Shown here one piece after another: positions 9,320 through 17,746 of a stretch of 64,000 nt of DNA (position 1 is the stretch's first letter; each line of letters begins with the position of its first letter). The position numbers and the translations under genes are program-made. Origin of the DNA: Micromonospora lupini (GTDB lineage Bacteria; Actinomycetota; Actinomycetes; Mycobacteriales; Micromonosporaceae); NCBI RefSeq assembly GCF_026342015.1, contig NZ_JAPENL010000003.1:620001-684000 (forward strand). Reading direction: 5' to 3'. The notes beneath the pieces are model-generated. The model was not told the origin of the DNA. It saw only the letters and a list, made by a program, of their open reading frames with translations, and made no database searches.

Positions 9320-10308
9320 GTCTCACGGTCGCCGGGCTCACCCGGCGGGCCACCTTCGCGCACCTGCGGCACGTCTCCCCGGTGCCTCCGGAGACCGCGC
9401 CGGTCCAGGTCCGCCAGGTGTACGAGCAGGTCGAACGCGACTTCGGCCTGCTCGCACCGCCCATCGCCCTGCACGCCGCCGCGCCGGAACTGCTCGCCGC
9501 GGCCTGGTGCATCCTGCGCGAGACCCTGCTCGTCTCGGGCACGACGAGCCGTCGCGAGCGCGAGGTGGTGGCGGCAGCGGTGTCGGCCGCCAACGACTGT
9601 CCCTACTGCGTGGACGTCCACCAGGCGGCCGTACGCGGGCTCGGGGGCCGACGTGCCTCGCCGCCGCCGCTACCGGCGGTCCTGTCGCCGGAGCTGATCG
9701 GCGTGGCAGTCGACTTCCACTACCTCAACCGCATGGTGAACGTCTTCCTGCGGGACTCGCCGCTGGCGGCGGTTCCCGCTCCCCTGCTCGGTGGCGCCCG
9801 CAGCGCCGCGGCGCGGGTGATGGGTCGGCTGGCCGGCCGGGAGGCGGTGGCCGGGCAGTCCCTGCCACTGCTGCCCGGAACGGCCGGCACGGTGCGGCGC
9901 CTGCCGGACGACCTCCGGTGGGCGGCGGAGCTGCCCCACGTGGCGGCGGCCATGACGGGAGCGGCGGCGGTGGTCGAGGACGCCGGGCAGCGGTCGGTGC
10001 CGCCCGCCGTGCGGCAGCTCGTGCGCGAGAGCCTGGTCGACGGCACCGTCGCCCCGGGCGACCTCGCGGGGGCCACGGACTGGCTCGACTCGCGGCTTGT
10101 CGGTCTGTCCTCGGCGGACCTGGCGACCGGGCGACTGGCGATGCTTGTCGCCTTCACCTCGTACCGGGTGCCCGACTCGGCGGTGGCCGCCGTCCGTGCC
10201 GAGGGCCACGACGACGCGGCGCTGCTCGGCCTGGCGGCCTGGGCCGCCCTGACGGCGGCGCGCCGGCACGGCGACGCGCTCGCCACGGCGTACGAAGCGA
10301 ACTGTTGA
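9316..10308 (+). CDS. AhpD-like / carboxymuconolactone decarboxylase-fold protein, copy 1
   Basis: 330 aa. The N-terminal half contains the AhpD-type redox signature Cys95-Pro-Tyr-Cys98 with His102 (NDCPYCVDVH), the usual proton-relay/peroxidase centre of this fold. A second all-helical half (from about 120) contains FHYLNRMVNVFL and FTSYRVPDSAV. It is the third gene of the DUF5987-GMC operon and overlaps the GMC stop by 4 bp. A paralogue lies at 18413-19528. Compared with it, this copy lacks about 33 residues just after the CxxC helix (near 107-115), replaced by a short Gly/Arg/Pro linker. A redox role, such as protection or oxidation of intermediates, is an inference. Confidence 0.85.
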   Translation: MSLTVAGLTRRATFAHLRHVSPVPPETAPVQVRQVYEQVERDFGLLAPPIALHAAAPELLAAAWCILRETLLVSGTTSRREREVVAAAVSAANDCPYCVDVHQAAVRGLGGRRASPPPLPAVLSPELIGVAVDFHYLNRMVNVFLRDSPLAAVPAPLLGGARSAAARVMGRLAGREAVAGQSLPLLPGTAGTVRRLPDDLRWAAELPHVAAAMTGAAAVVEDAGQRSVPPAVRQLVRESLVDGTVAPGDLAGATDWLDSRLVGLSSADLATGRLAMLVAFTSYRVPDSAVAAVRAEGHDDAALLGLAAWAALTAARRHGDALATAYEANC

Positions 10309-10320
10309 CCGACGAACGTC

Positions 10321-10354
10321 GGCCGGCCCCGACCGGAAACGGTCGGGGCCGGCC
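10321..10354. terminator. Bidirectional hairpin terminator
   Basis: A perfect 15-bp inverted repeat (GGCCGGCCCCGACCG / CGGTCGGGGCCGGCC) with a GAAA loop lies between the convergent AhpD-like gene and the SCP2 gene. There is no long U-tract, as is common in GC-rich actinomycetes. Confidence 0.85.
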
Positions 10355-10365
10355 TCGCTGCGCGG

Positions 10366-10815
10366 TCAGACCTTCGGCACGTCGAACAGGGAGGGGAACT
10401 TCGCGATAAGCGCGAGGTCGCCCCGGGTACGCAGCCGGCCCTTCATCGTGAGCACGACCGGATGCGCGTTGCCGGTCACCACCAGCAGGAAATCGGCGCC
10501 GCCGATCGTCAACGTCAGATTCGGCTCCCGATCGGCGACGGGCGACACCCGGCACACCCCGTCCGCGATCTCCAGTTGGTAGCGGTCGACACCGCCGTCG
10601 GGCCGGTCACCGATCACCCAGTGGATGACCGCGTCGAGACCGGCCGCCCGGTCGGCCCGGAACACGTCCGGCATCCGCCGGAAGACCTCCCGCAGCAGGG
10701 CGTCCCGGCGTTCCCCACTCATCAGCGCGCGGACCTCCGGCAGCGGGGTGCGCTTGACGAGGATGGCGAGATCACGGGGCGCCAGCGCCGCCGGATCGGC
10801 GTTGTCTGTGGTCAT
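10366..10815 (-). CDS. SCP2 sterol-carrier-like domain protein
   Basis: 149 aa, a single SCP2-like fold. This fold binds hydrophobic ligands, so a carrier or binding role for a polyene or enediyne intermediate is plausible but inferred. The C-terminal block (PNLTLTIGGADFLLVVTGN, then MKGRLRTRGDLALIAKFPSLF) is typical of SCP2-like bacterial proteins. The ATG at 10815 follows AAGGAG with seven bases between; upstream in-frame codons belong to shadow sequence. It lies 41 bp after the second DUF1702 gene and probably shares its transcript. Size and setting could match the small E1-type protein of nine-membered clusters, which was not checked. Confidence 0.82.
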   Translation of the reverse strand: MTTDNADPAALAPRDLAILVKRTPLPEVRALMSGERRDALLREVFRRMPDVFRADRAAGLDAVIHWVIGDRPDGGVDRYQLEIADGVCRVSPVADREPNLTLTIGGADFLLVVTGNAHPVVLTMKGRLRTRGDLALIAKFPSLFDVPKV

Positions 10816-10856
10816 CTCCAGGCTCCTTCGGTCGTCGTCTGTACGCGGGTCGGGAC

Positions 10857-11840
10857 CTAGCTGTCGCTGATGCCGGCGGGCTGGGCGATCCGCTCGCGGA
10901 TCACCCGCCGCCACTGCTCGTAGGCCGGCCCGTCGCCGTGCCCGTCGACCGCCGCGGCGTCGGCCAGTTCGGCGGCGGCCTCCGACGACAGGCCGGTCAG
11001 CGCCCGCACCGCCGTCTCGGTGTGCTCCGGGCAGTAGCCCGCCCACGTCCGCGCCTTGGCCGCGAAGACCGCGCCCTGGGCGAGGTGCCGGCCGTGCTCG
11101 CCGGCCAGCGCCCGCAACGACTCGAAGCCCGCGGTGTCGCACCCGCCGGCGAACGTCGCAGCCAGCCCCACACCGCTCCACAGGTCCGCGCGGCGCGGGG
11201 CCGCGAAGCCGTCGACGGTCGCCGCCACCGCCGCCGGGTCCGCCGCGTGCCGGAACCACAGCGCCCGGCCGACTCCCTGGTCGAACGCCCGCGGGAAGTA
11301 GTCGGCGTGCCCCTGCCAGGGGTACGACTGCGGCCTCCGCTGCCCGACGATCCAGGTCTTCTGGTCGAAGTACGCCTTGTCGAAGCCGTAGCCGTCGACG
11401 GCCAGCCAGCTCATCGTCGGGTGGTACGGGATCCCGGTGAGGTCCGGCAGCACCTTGCGCCACAACACGCGCGGCAGCCGGGCCATCGCGAAGCCGATGC
11501 CGATGCAGGCGAGGAAGTAGTGCGGGCGCCCCGGCCCTTCCAGCAGCTCACGGGTACGGGAGCCGCCTGCCGTGGCATCGAGCACCGTGTAGGCCATCGT
11601 CGCGCCCTCGTACGCGAAGCCACGGCGTTCCGGGTCCACGAGAGCGAGCCGGCGTTCCAGCTCGGCGACGCGCGGACCCTCGATCGCCCACTCGAAGCCG
11701 CAGACCACCGCCTGCGGAATCGCCTCCAGGTGCACAGTGGTCGCGGACGCCGTGACCGGGAATCCGAGCGCGGCGAAGGAGACCTGCTCCAGCGAAGGCG
11801 CGAGAACCATGCGGCGCATCGACCCGAACACTCTCGACAT
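10857..11840 (-). CDS. DUF1702 (UnbL-type) protein, copy 2
   Basis: 327 aa from the ATG at 11840, the same length as copy 1. It shares the blocks RGFAYEGATMA, GIGFAMARLPRVLW, VDGYGFDKAYF, FDQGVGRALWF, RADLWSGVGLA and LAQGAVF, but the overall sequence is clearly diverged, so this is an old paralogue. An upstream GTG at 11849 is too close to the AAGGG motif, while the ATG at 11840 lies eight bases after it; the ATG is preferred. It forms a likely two-gene operon with the SCP2 gene. Whether the two DUF1702 proteins form a heteromer or act at different steps cannot be told from sequence. Confidence 0.92.
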   Translation of the reverse strand: MSRVFGSMRRMVLAPSLEQVSFAALGFPVTASATTVHLEAIPQAVVCGFEWAIEGPRVAELERRLALVDPERRGFAYEGATMAYTVLDATAGGSRTRELLEGPGRPHYFLACIGIGFAMARLPRVLWRKVLPDLTGIPYHPTMSWLAVDGYGFDKAYFDQKTWIVGQRRPQSYPWQGHADYFPRAFDQGVGRALWFRHAADPAAVAATVDGFAAPRRADLWSGVGLAATFAGGCDTAGFESLRALAGEHGRHLAQGAVFAAKARTWAGYCPEHTETAVRALTGLSSEAAAELADAAAVDGHGDGPAYEQWRRVIRERIAQPAGISDS

Positions 11841-12021
11841 ACCGGCCACCCTTCGTTCGGTGCCGCGGAGGCGGTCACCGCGGCGATTTCATCCTCGCCG
11901 GGTTCGGGGAGCCGCGCGTCTCCGAGCGTGCCCGGTCGGATCCCGGCCCTGCGCTGGGCTTTCGACGTGGAAGCGGACGGTCGGAGAGGGCACTTCGCAG
12001 TGGTGGCCGCAGGCGTGAAAT

Positions 12022-12059
12022 CCCGCTCCGCGTCGACAGTGCGATCGGCGCGGAGCGGG
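12022..12059. repeat. Inverted repeat upstream of DUF1702 copy 2
   Basis: CCCGCTCCGCG at 12022-12032 pairs perfectly with CGCGGAGCGGG at 12049-12059 across a 16-base loop. It lies between the terminator of the 12120 gene and the start of DUF1702 copy 2, about 180-220 bp upstream of that start. It may be a second terminator arm or an operator; its function is unknown. Confidence 0.5.
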
Positions 12060-12075
12060 ATCATCGGCACCTGAC

Positions 12076-12116
12076 GGGTGTCGCCGCCGGGTGGGGTCCA
12101 CCCGGCGACGACACCC
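12076..12116 (-). terminator. Hairpin terminator of the 15763-12120 operon
   Basis: A 19-bp stem with one mismatch (GGGTGTCGCCGCCGGGTGG with CCACCCGGCGACGACACCC) and a GGT loop starts 4 bp beyond the stop of the 12120-12929 gene. Confidence 0.8.
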
Positions 12117-12119
12117 GGA

Positions 12120-12929
12120 TCAGTTGGCCCGATCCGCGAACTGACCCGACTCCCGGCCGGGGCCGGCGGGGCCCCGATATGCCTGGGCGATCTCCAACCA
12201 GTGCGTGGCGATCTCCCCCTGGGCACGGACCGCGAGATCGTCGCGGTGTCGGCGGCGGGTGACCAGGAGACAGAAGTCCTCCGCGGGCCCGGTGACGCGC
12301 TCCGGCGAGTCTTCGGGGCCGAACTCCCACAGCGCGCCCGACGGGGCGGTGATCTCGAAGCGGAACTCGACGTCCGGGGTTTCGAGGCCGCGCGCCTGGT
12401 AACCGAAGTCCCAGGTTCGGACCGCGAAACCCACGATCTGGCCGATCCGGTCGGTGAACGTGCGCCGGACGCCGAGGGCGTCGGCGATGTCCTGGCCATG
12501 GGCGAAGAGTTCCATCATCCCGGCCATGGCCAGCACCGCCGCCGGCAGCGGGCGTACCAACCATGGGACGAGCTGGTTCATCGGCAGGGCGCCCAGCGAT
12601 TTCTCGGCCCACGCCCGCTCGTCACGCCAGCGCCGCAACAACTCGGCGGGCTCCTCGGCGAGGTAGCCGGACAGTGCCGCGGTGACGTTGGCGTTGAAGT
12701 CGGCGCCCAGCCGTCCCGTCATGGCGACGAACTGTTCGGGGTCGGCTGCCGCCAGCCCGGCCATCCGGAAGGTGGCCGCCAGGTGGGCGATCTGGTGGGC
12801 GACGGTCCAGCCGGGCGCGGGGGTCGGCAACGCCCACGCGGCCACGTCGAGGTCGCCGACCAGACGGTCGAGATCGTCGCCGTCGGCGGCCAGATCGGCG
12901 ATCACCCTGGGATGCTGTTGTTCGGTCAC
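12120..12929 (-). CDS. TIGR03084-type DinB/MDMPI-fold metal-binding protein
   Basis: 269 aa. The N-terminal about 150 residues look like the mycothiol-dependent maleylpyruvate-isomerase/DinB fold: GWTVAHQIAHL near 40 and MMELFAHGQDIADALG near 138 supply the spaced histidines expected for the metal site (His45, His49 and the FAHGQD His). The C-terminal third (VEFRFEITAPSGALWEFGP) resembles an SCP2/TIGR03084 tail. Function in the pathway is unknown; mycothiol-linked detoxification or conjugation of a reactive intermediate is possible. It is the last gene of a three-gene operon after the DHA2 exporter and has its own terminator. The length is close to that of the E11-type proteins of nine-membered clusters, not verified. 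Confidence 0.8.
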   Translation of the reverse strand: MTEQQHPRVIADLAADGDDLDRLVGDLDVAAWALPTPAPGWTVAHQIAHLAATFRMAGLAAADPEQFVAMTGRLGADFNANVTAALSGYLAEEPAELLRRWRDERAWAEKSLGALPMNQLVPWLVRPLPAAVLAMAGMMELFAHGQDIADALGVRRTFTDRIGQIVGFAVRTWDFGYQARGLETPDVEFRFEITAPSGALWEFGPEDSPERVTGPAEDFCLLVTRRRHRDDLAVRAQGEIATHWLEIAQAYRGPAGPGRESGQFADRAN

Positions 12930-12968
12930 GGTTCTGCCTCTCAGTTCGATGGCGTCCGGACGGCTCGG

Positions 12969-14405
12969 TCAGTGCCGAGGGACGGTCGCGAGATCGACGG
13001 GAGCCGCCTGCCGGCGTCCGCCCAGCAGGGCGATGGCGATGACGAGCCCGACGGCTGTGAAGATCGCGCAGGTGATGAACGCGGGGCGGAAGCCCGCCGC
13101 CGGCGCGGCGTCGGTCGAGAAGGAGACGAGCACCGTCGACACGATGGCGATCCCCAGACCGCCGCCGATCTGCTGGGAGGCGGTGTTCATCCCCGACGCG
13201 AGGCCGAGATCGGTTTCGGCGACACCGGCGAGAGCGGCCGCCGAGGCCGCGACCGTGCCGAGTCCCAGGCCGGTGCCGAAGACGAACAGGCCAATGAACA
13301 GCCCGACGGACGACCCACCGGACGCCACGGCCTGCGCCAGCAGCAGGCTGCCGGCCCCGAGCAGGACGAGGCAGATCGCCGCCACCGGCCGGAAGCCGTA
13401 CCGCGTGATGAACGACTGCCCGGCGTACGAGCCGACCAACGCCATCAGTGGCATGATCGACTGCCGGATGCCGGATTCCAGAGCGGTGTCCCCGAGCGGG
13501 CCCTGGGTGTACTGGGCGATGGTCACCGACATCCCGAAGGCACACATGATCATGGTGACCATGACCAGGTTGCCGCCGACAAGCGTCGGCGAGCGCAGCA
13601 GCCGCAGCGGCAGCAGGGGCTCGCTGGACCGCGCCTCGATGGCGACGAACACTCCGGCCAGCACGATCGCCGCGGCGGCGGTGCCCAGGGTCTGGACGCT
13701 GAGCCAGCCCTCCGACGGCGCGCTCACGAGGGCGTAGATCACGAGAACCAGCGCCGCGGTGCTCGTCACGGCGCCCGCGACATCGTACGTGCGCCTGGCG
13801 TTCAGGTCCCGGCTCTCGCGCAGCAGAACCGGGATGAGGGCCAGCATCAGAAGCGCCACCGGCACGTTGACGAAGAAGACGGCGGGCCAGCCGAAGCTGC
13901 TGGTGAGCCAGCCGCCGATGAGCAGACCCACTGTCGCGCCGACACCGGCGATGCCGGCCCAGCCGGCCAGGGCGAGATGCCGCTCGCGGCCCTCGGGGAA
14001 CATGCTGGTGAGGATCGAGAGCGCGGTCGGCGCCATCAGGGCCGCCGAGAGGCCGTGCACGGCCCGGGCGGTGATTAGCACCTCACCGTTCCACGCGAAG
14101 CCCGAGGCCAGCGAGACCAGCAGGAACAGCACCGTGCCGACGAAGAACATCCGGCGACGCCCGAGCAGGTCGGCGGCTCGGCCACCGAGCAGCAGCAGGC
14201 CACCGAAGGTGACGAGGTTGGCGCTGAGCACCCACTGGGCCGCGCTGGGGGTCAACTGGAGCTCGGTGCCGATCGTCGGCAGCGCCAGGATGACGATCTG
14301 CGTGTCGAGAATGACCATGAAGTTCGCGGTGCACAGCAGGACGAGCGCCCACCATCGGCGCGAGTCCGGCGGCGCTACGGTGCCGGCGAGCTGAGCTGTG
14401 TCCAT
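12969..14405 (-). CDS. DHA2-family MFS drug exporter (EmrB/QacA type)
   Basis: 478 aa, an integral membrane proton antiporter with about 14 predicted helices. Signature blocks are NFMVILDTQIVILALPTI in helix 1, QWVLSANLVTFGGLLLLGGRAADLLGRRR (motif A) and GLSAALMAPTALSIL. The ATG at 14405 follows AAGGAC; open frame beyond it overlaps the next gene and is not used. It sits between the FAD oxidoreductase gene and the DinB-fold gene in one transcription unit inside the enediyne cluster, so export of the enediyne for self-protection is the most likely job. The inference rests on context; substrate specificity is not visible. Confidence 0.9.
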   Translation of the reverse strand: MDTAQLAGTVAPPDSRRWWALVLLCTANFMVILDTQIVILALPTIGTELQLTPSAAQWVLSANLVTFGGLLLLGGRAADLLGRRRMFFVGTVLFLLVSLASGFAWNGEVLITARAVHGLSAALMAPTALSILTSMFPEGRERHLALAGWAGIAGVGATVGLLIGGWLTSSFGWPAVFFVNVPVALLMLALIPVLLRESRDLNARRTYDVAGAVTSTAALVLVIYALVSAPSEGWLSVQTLGTAAAAIVLAGVFVAIEARSSEPLLPLRLLRSPTLVGGNLVMVTMIMCAFGMSVTIAQYTQGPLGDTALESGIRQSIMPLMALVGSYAGQSFITRYGFRPVAAICLVLLGAGSLLLAQAVASGGSSVGLFIGLFVFGTGLGLGTVAASAAALAGVAETDLGLASGMNTASQQIGGGLGIAIVSTVLVSFSTDAAPAAGFRPAFITCAIFTAVGLVIAIALLGGRRQAAPVDLATVPRH

Positions 14406-14437
14406 GTCGCTGTCCTTCGTCTCGATAGCTGGAGGGG

Positions 14438-15763
14438 TCAGCGCCGCGAGCGCAGCACGCGGGAGATGATTGCGGGGCGCATGAGCGCCTGCGGCGGATC
14501 GACCAGGCCCGCGGAGCGCAGGAAGGCAGTCGTCAGCACGCCGTCGTGGGCCGCTGCCGCCTGCAGGCGGGGGATGTAGACATTGCCCATCCGCACCTTC
14601 GCCGTCCGTCGGCCCACCACACCGGGGAAGCCGAGATCGGCTCCGGCTGACATGTCCCACGGCGCGTCGATGAGCCGAGACAGGTCGCGGAAGAAGGCCC
14701 GCGGCGTCGGCGGACCGGAACGCACGTGCTCGCCAAGCAATCGGGCGGACATCGCCGCCACCGTCATGCCCTGGCCGTAGACGGGATTGAAGACACACGC
14801 GGCGTCACCGAGGACGATCAGCCCATCCGGCGTCCGCGCCAGCCGATCGTAGCGCCGACGGATGCTCGCCGGGAACCGGAAAGAAGCCGCCTTCCCCATC
14901 GGCTCGGCGTCGCGGACCGCCTTGTAGATCTCCGGTACGGGCAGGGACTGCACGTACGCCAGGAATCCATCGTGGTCGGTCGGCGGCCGGTCGCCCAGGA
15001 TGCCGGTAAGCGAGACGGCGTACCGGTCGGGCATCCGGGCGAAGATGGCGCCGCGCGGCTGCGCCGGGGTGGCGACCGGGAGCAGCGCGATGTCCTCGCC
15101 GATCGGGTCGAACGACAGCGGACCGTGAAAGTCCATAGTGGTGTACGTCAGGTCCATCTTGACCCGCTCCTCGGGCACCCGCTGGTAGCCCAGCTCCTCC
15201 AGCCAGAGCGGGGTCCGCGAGCCACGCCCTGTGGTGTCGACGACCAGATCGGCGTCGAGGACCTCCTCGGGTGCGCCCGGCGCACGCCCCTGCACGCGGA
15301 CACCGGCTATCCGCTGCCGGTCCGGCGACGCGACCAGGCCCACGATGTCGGTGCGCTCCCGATAGGTGACGTTGCCGAGAGCCCGAACGCGGGCGCGTAC
15401 ACGCGATTCGAGCAGCGGGCGTCCACTGGCGACACACACCAATCCGGTCTCGGCCTTACGGATCATCTGGCCGTTGAAGTACCAACTGAGGCTGGTGCCG
15501 AAGTCGCCGATCGGCACCCCGCCGGCCACCAGCTCGTCGGTGAAACCCGGGAACAGCTCCTCCAGGATCTGCTGGCCGCGGGCGAGCAGAGCGTGGATGT
15601 GGTGACCCTGCGGTGCCGCCTGGCGGGGCTCGACCGGCCCGAAGAGGTCGTCGCGATCGACGACGGTGACCCTCTCGCAGGCCGGAGACAAGACCCGGGC
15701 CGCCAGTGATCCGGCGACGCTGCCGCCGAGGACCACCGCATGCTCAATCAGCGGAACGCCCAT
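14438..15763 (-). CDS. FAD-dependent oxidoreductase/monooxygenase (PHBH-like fold)
   Basis: 441 aa. The N-terminal dinucleotide motif is VVLGGSVAGSLAARVL with VDRD after it, and the second FAD block is LGDAACVFNPVYGQGMTVAAMSA, both typical of class A flavoprotein monooxygenases and related halogenase-like proteins. No tryptophan-halogenase WxWxIP motif was found. The ATG at 15763 lies nine bases after AGGAGG; the long upstream extension is not needed. It is the first gene of the operon with the exporter and DinB-fold protein and is divergent from the epoxide hydrolase. A 16-bp motif shared with the SDR promoter lies 70-87 bp upstream. A role in hydroxylating a core or side-chain precursor is inferred. 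Confidence 0.88.
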   Translation of the reverse strand: MGVPLIEHAVVLGGSVAGSLAARVLSPACERVTVVDRDDLFGPVEPRQAAPQGHHIHALLARGQQILEELFPGFTDELVAGGVPIGDFGTSLSWYFNGQMIRKAETGLVCVASGRPLLESRVRARVRALGNVTYRERTDIVGLVASPDRQRIAGVRVQGRAPGAPEEVLDADLVVDTTGRGSRTPLWLEELGYQRVPEERVKMDLTYTTMDFHGPLSFDPIGEDIALLPVATPAQPRGAIFARMPDRYAVSLTGILGDRPPTDHDGFLAYVQSLPVPEIYKAVRDAEPMGKAASFRFPASIRRRYDRLARTPDGLIVLGDAACVFNPVYGQGMTVAAMSARLLGEHVRSGPPTPRAFFRDLSRLIDAPWDMSAGADLGFPGVVGRRTAKVRMGNVYIPRLQAAAAHDGVLTTAFLRSAGLVDPPQALMRPAIISRVLRSRR

Positions 15764-15982
15764 TATCGTCAGCCTCCTGGATTGGGACAAGAAATCAATT
15801 GTTGCCAGTTATGGTATCGACCGGAAGAGTCAATTCTTCTTCCAGAATGCTCTGTGCGAAAAGGGATTCCGCAAGTCTTTCCGGCCCATCTCCGCATCGC
15901 TAGCATGGTCTGCGGACGCCGCCGCGATGTCCCCTGTCGCGAGGAATAGCGTTCCGTTCCCTCATCGAGTGAGGATTGCCGC
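15764..15982. promoter_or_regulatory. Divergent promoter region, FAD oxidoreductase / epoxide hydrolase
   Basis: This 219-bp region is unusually AT-rich for the window. On the minus strand it contains the box GCATTCTGGAAGAAGA (15850-15835), directly followed by TTGACT (15833-15828), a good -35 candidate for the leftward operon. No equally clear -10 element was found. Confidence 0.55.
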
Positions 15983-17143
15983 ATGAAACCGTTCCGGATC
16001 GACATTCCGCAGGCCGACGTGGACGATCTGCGCCGCCGTCTCGCCGACACGCGCTGGCCTGCCGACTCGCCCACTGAGGACTGGAGCCGGGGCGTGCCGG
16101 CGAGCTACCTGCGCGAGCTGGTGGAGTACTGGCGAACCGGTTACGACTGGCGTGCCGCCGAGCGCCGGCTCAACTCCTTCTCGCAGTTCACCACCGAGGT
16201 CGGCGGCACCAACGTGCACTTCCTGCACGTCCGCTCCCCCGAGCCGGACGCCACCCCCGTGATCATCACGCACGGCTGGCCCGGTTCCTTCGCCGAGTTC
16301 GTCGACATCATCGGCCCGCTCACCGACCCGCGCGCACACGGTGGCGACCCGGCGACGGCCTGCCACCTGGTCATCCCCACCATTCCCGGCTTCGGGTTCT
16401 CCGGGGCGCCAAGCGGTCCGGGCTGGACCATGCCGCGGGTCGCCGCCGCCTGGGCGGAGCTGATGGCCGGCCTGGGCTACCAGCGGTACGTCGTCCAGGG
16501 CGGCGACTTCGGCGCCTGGATCAGCCTGGTGCTGGCGGGCCTCGACCACGAGCACGTCATCGGCGCGCACGTGAACTTCCTGCCGACGCCGCCCTCCGGC
16601 GACCCCGCCGACCTGGCCGGACTGACCGAGGTCGAGGGAGGCCGACTGGGACTGCTGATGAACTACGTCGACGACCAGTCCGGGTACATGAAGATCCAGG
16701 CCACCCGGCCGCAGACCCTGGCGTACGCCCTGAACGACTCGCCAGTGGGTCAGCTCGCCTGGATCGTCGAGAAGCTGCACGAGTGGAGCGACTCGACAAA
16801 GGTCCCCGAGGAGGCGATCGACCGTGACCGGATCCTCACCAACGTGATGCTGTACTGGCTGACCGGCGCCGGCGCGTCGTCGGCCCACTTCTACTACGAC
16901 AACGCCGAGCTGCTACCCATCGCCAAGACTCCCCCACCGCCCCCGCCGCCCCTGCCGGTGCCCCTGGGCGTGGCGATCTTCCCCCGCGACCCCGGGCAGC
17001 CGGTCCGGCGCTTCGCCGAGCGCGGCTTCCCGAACATCGTGCAGTGGACCGAGTTCGAGCGGGGTGGCCACTTCGCCGCCATGGAGCAGCCCGACCTACT
17101 GGTCGGTGACCTGCGCTCGTTCATCGCGACCCTGCGGAGCTGA
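15983..17143 (+). CDS. Epoxide hydrolase of enediyne type (alpha/beta hydrolase)
   Basis: 386 aa. It has the N-terminal EHN domain (about 1-85: MKPFRIDIPQADVDDLRRRL, TRWP) and an alpha/beta hydrolase core. HGWPGS at 97-102 forms the oxyanion hole, Asp175 in QGGDFGAW is the expected nucleophile, and the late RGGHFAAMEQP supplies the catalytic histidine. Close relatives (SgcF, NcsF2) open an epoxide on the nascent nine-membered enediyne core to a vicinal diol. The ATG at 15983 follows GAGG by eight bases. An unusual run of seven prolines (KTPPPPPPPLP) near 312-320 lies between the cap and the last strands. A strong bidirectional hairpin ends the gene. Regiochemistry cannot be predicted by eye. 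Confidence 0.92.
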   Translation: MKPFRIDIPQADVDDLRRRLADTRWPADSPTEDWSRGVPASYLRELVEYWRTGYDWRAAERRLNSFSQFTTEVGGTNVHFLHVRSPEPDATPVIITHGWPGSFAEFVDIIGPLTDPRAHGGDPATACHLVIPTIPGFGFSGAPSGPGWTMPRVAAAWAELMAGLGYQRYVVQGGDFGAWISLVLAGLDHEHVIGAHVNFLPTPPSGDPADLAGLTEVEGGRLGLLMNYVDDQSGYMKIQATRPQTLAYALNDSPVGQLAWIVEKLHEWSDSTKVPEEAIDRDRILTNVMLYWLTGAGASSAHFYYDNAELLPIAKTPPPPPPPLPVPLGVAIFPRDPGQPVRRFAERGFPNIVQWTEFERGGHFAAMEQPDLLVGDLRSFIATLRS

Positions 17144-17144
17144 A

Positions 17145-17196
17145 CCGCACGACGAGGGCCCCGGATGTCTCGGCATCCGGGGCCCTCGTCGTGCGG
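17145..17196. terminator. Very long perfect hairpin, bidirectional terminator
   Basis: A perfect 23-bp inverted repeat (left arm 17145-17167, right arm 17174-17196) with a TCTCGG loop lies between the convergent epoxide hydrolase and CopC-domain genes. It is the longest perfect stem noticed in the window. Confidence 0.9.
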
Positions 17197-17210
17197 CTTG
17201 TCGGCAGGCG

Positions 17211-17744
17211 CTAGCGCGGAGGTGCGCGGCGGGGCGCTGGTCGGCGGACAAGCAGGATCGCCAGGACGACCACCGTGACGAGATTGATCAGGAGCAGTAC
17301 CGCGCTGAGCCCGTCGACGCCGTGCTCGTGCTCGTGCCCGGCGTCCACGTCCGCGGCGCCGGACGCCCGCGTGCCGACGGCGAAGCGGATGACGCCGCTG
17401 GTCTGCCCGCCGGAGACGCCGATGACGTGGTAGACGACCGTGTACGTGCCGGTGGCGTCGATGCGCACGGGCACGCGCAGGATGTCGCCAGGCCCGGCGG
17501 TCACGGCACCGGAGTCCACCCGCCGCCCCGCGCTGTCGACGACCGAGAGGTGCGACAGCGCGGGGTCGGCGGCCGCCGACAGGGTCAGTCGTGCCTCGCC
17601 AGGTGCGGTCGTCAGGCTCTGCGCGTCGGCGGGCGAGCTGCCCATGAGGCGTACCGCCGGCGCGCGGCCGGTGACCGCGACGAGCCAACCCAGCGGCAGC
17701 AGGACCAGCACGGCGGCGATGAGCAGGCGGGTCCGACGAGACAC
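17211..17744 (-). CDS. CopC-domain copper-resistance-like membrane protein
   Basis: 177 aa. An N-terminal hydrophobic segment (LLIAAVLVLLPLGWLVAV) is followed by a CopC-like beta-sandwich (SSPADAQSLTTAPGEARLTL, then PVRIDATGTYTVVYHVIGVSGGQTSG), then a His/Glu-rich stretch (GHEHEHG) and a C-terminal membrane helix (AVLLLINLVTVVVLAILLV). It starts at a GTG two bases after the stop of the 185-aa membrane protein, so the two are coupled. CopC domains bind copper in the periplasm or at the cell surface; the usual N-terminal His ligand is not obvious here, but the HEHEH tract could bind metal. A metal role within an enediyne cluster is an inference. Confidence 0.78.
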   Translation of the reverse strand: MSRRTRLLIAAVLVLLPLGWLVAVTGRAPAVRLMGSSPADAQSLTTAPGEARLTLSAAADPALSHLSVVDSAGRRVDSGAVTAGPGDILRVPVRIDATGTYTVVYHVIGVSGGQTSGVIRFAVGTRASGAADVDAGHEHEHGVDGLSAVLLLINLVTVVVLAILLVRRPAPRRAPPR

Positions 17745-17746
17745 GG

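Noticed and set aside
14438..15763. FAD oxidoreductase considered as a flavin-dependent halogenase
   Set aside because: No WxWxIP motif or catalytic lysine context was found; it fits class A monooxygenase-like enzymes better.
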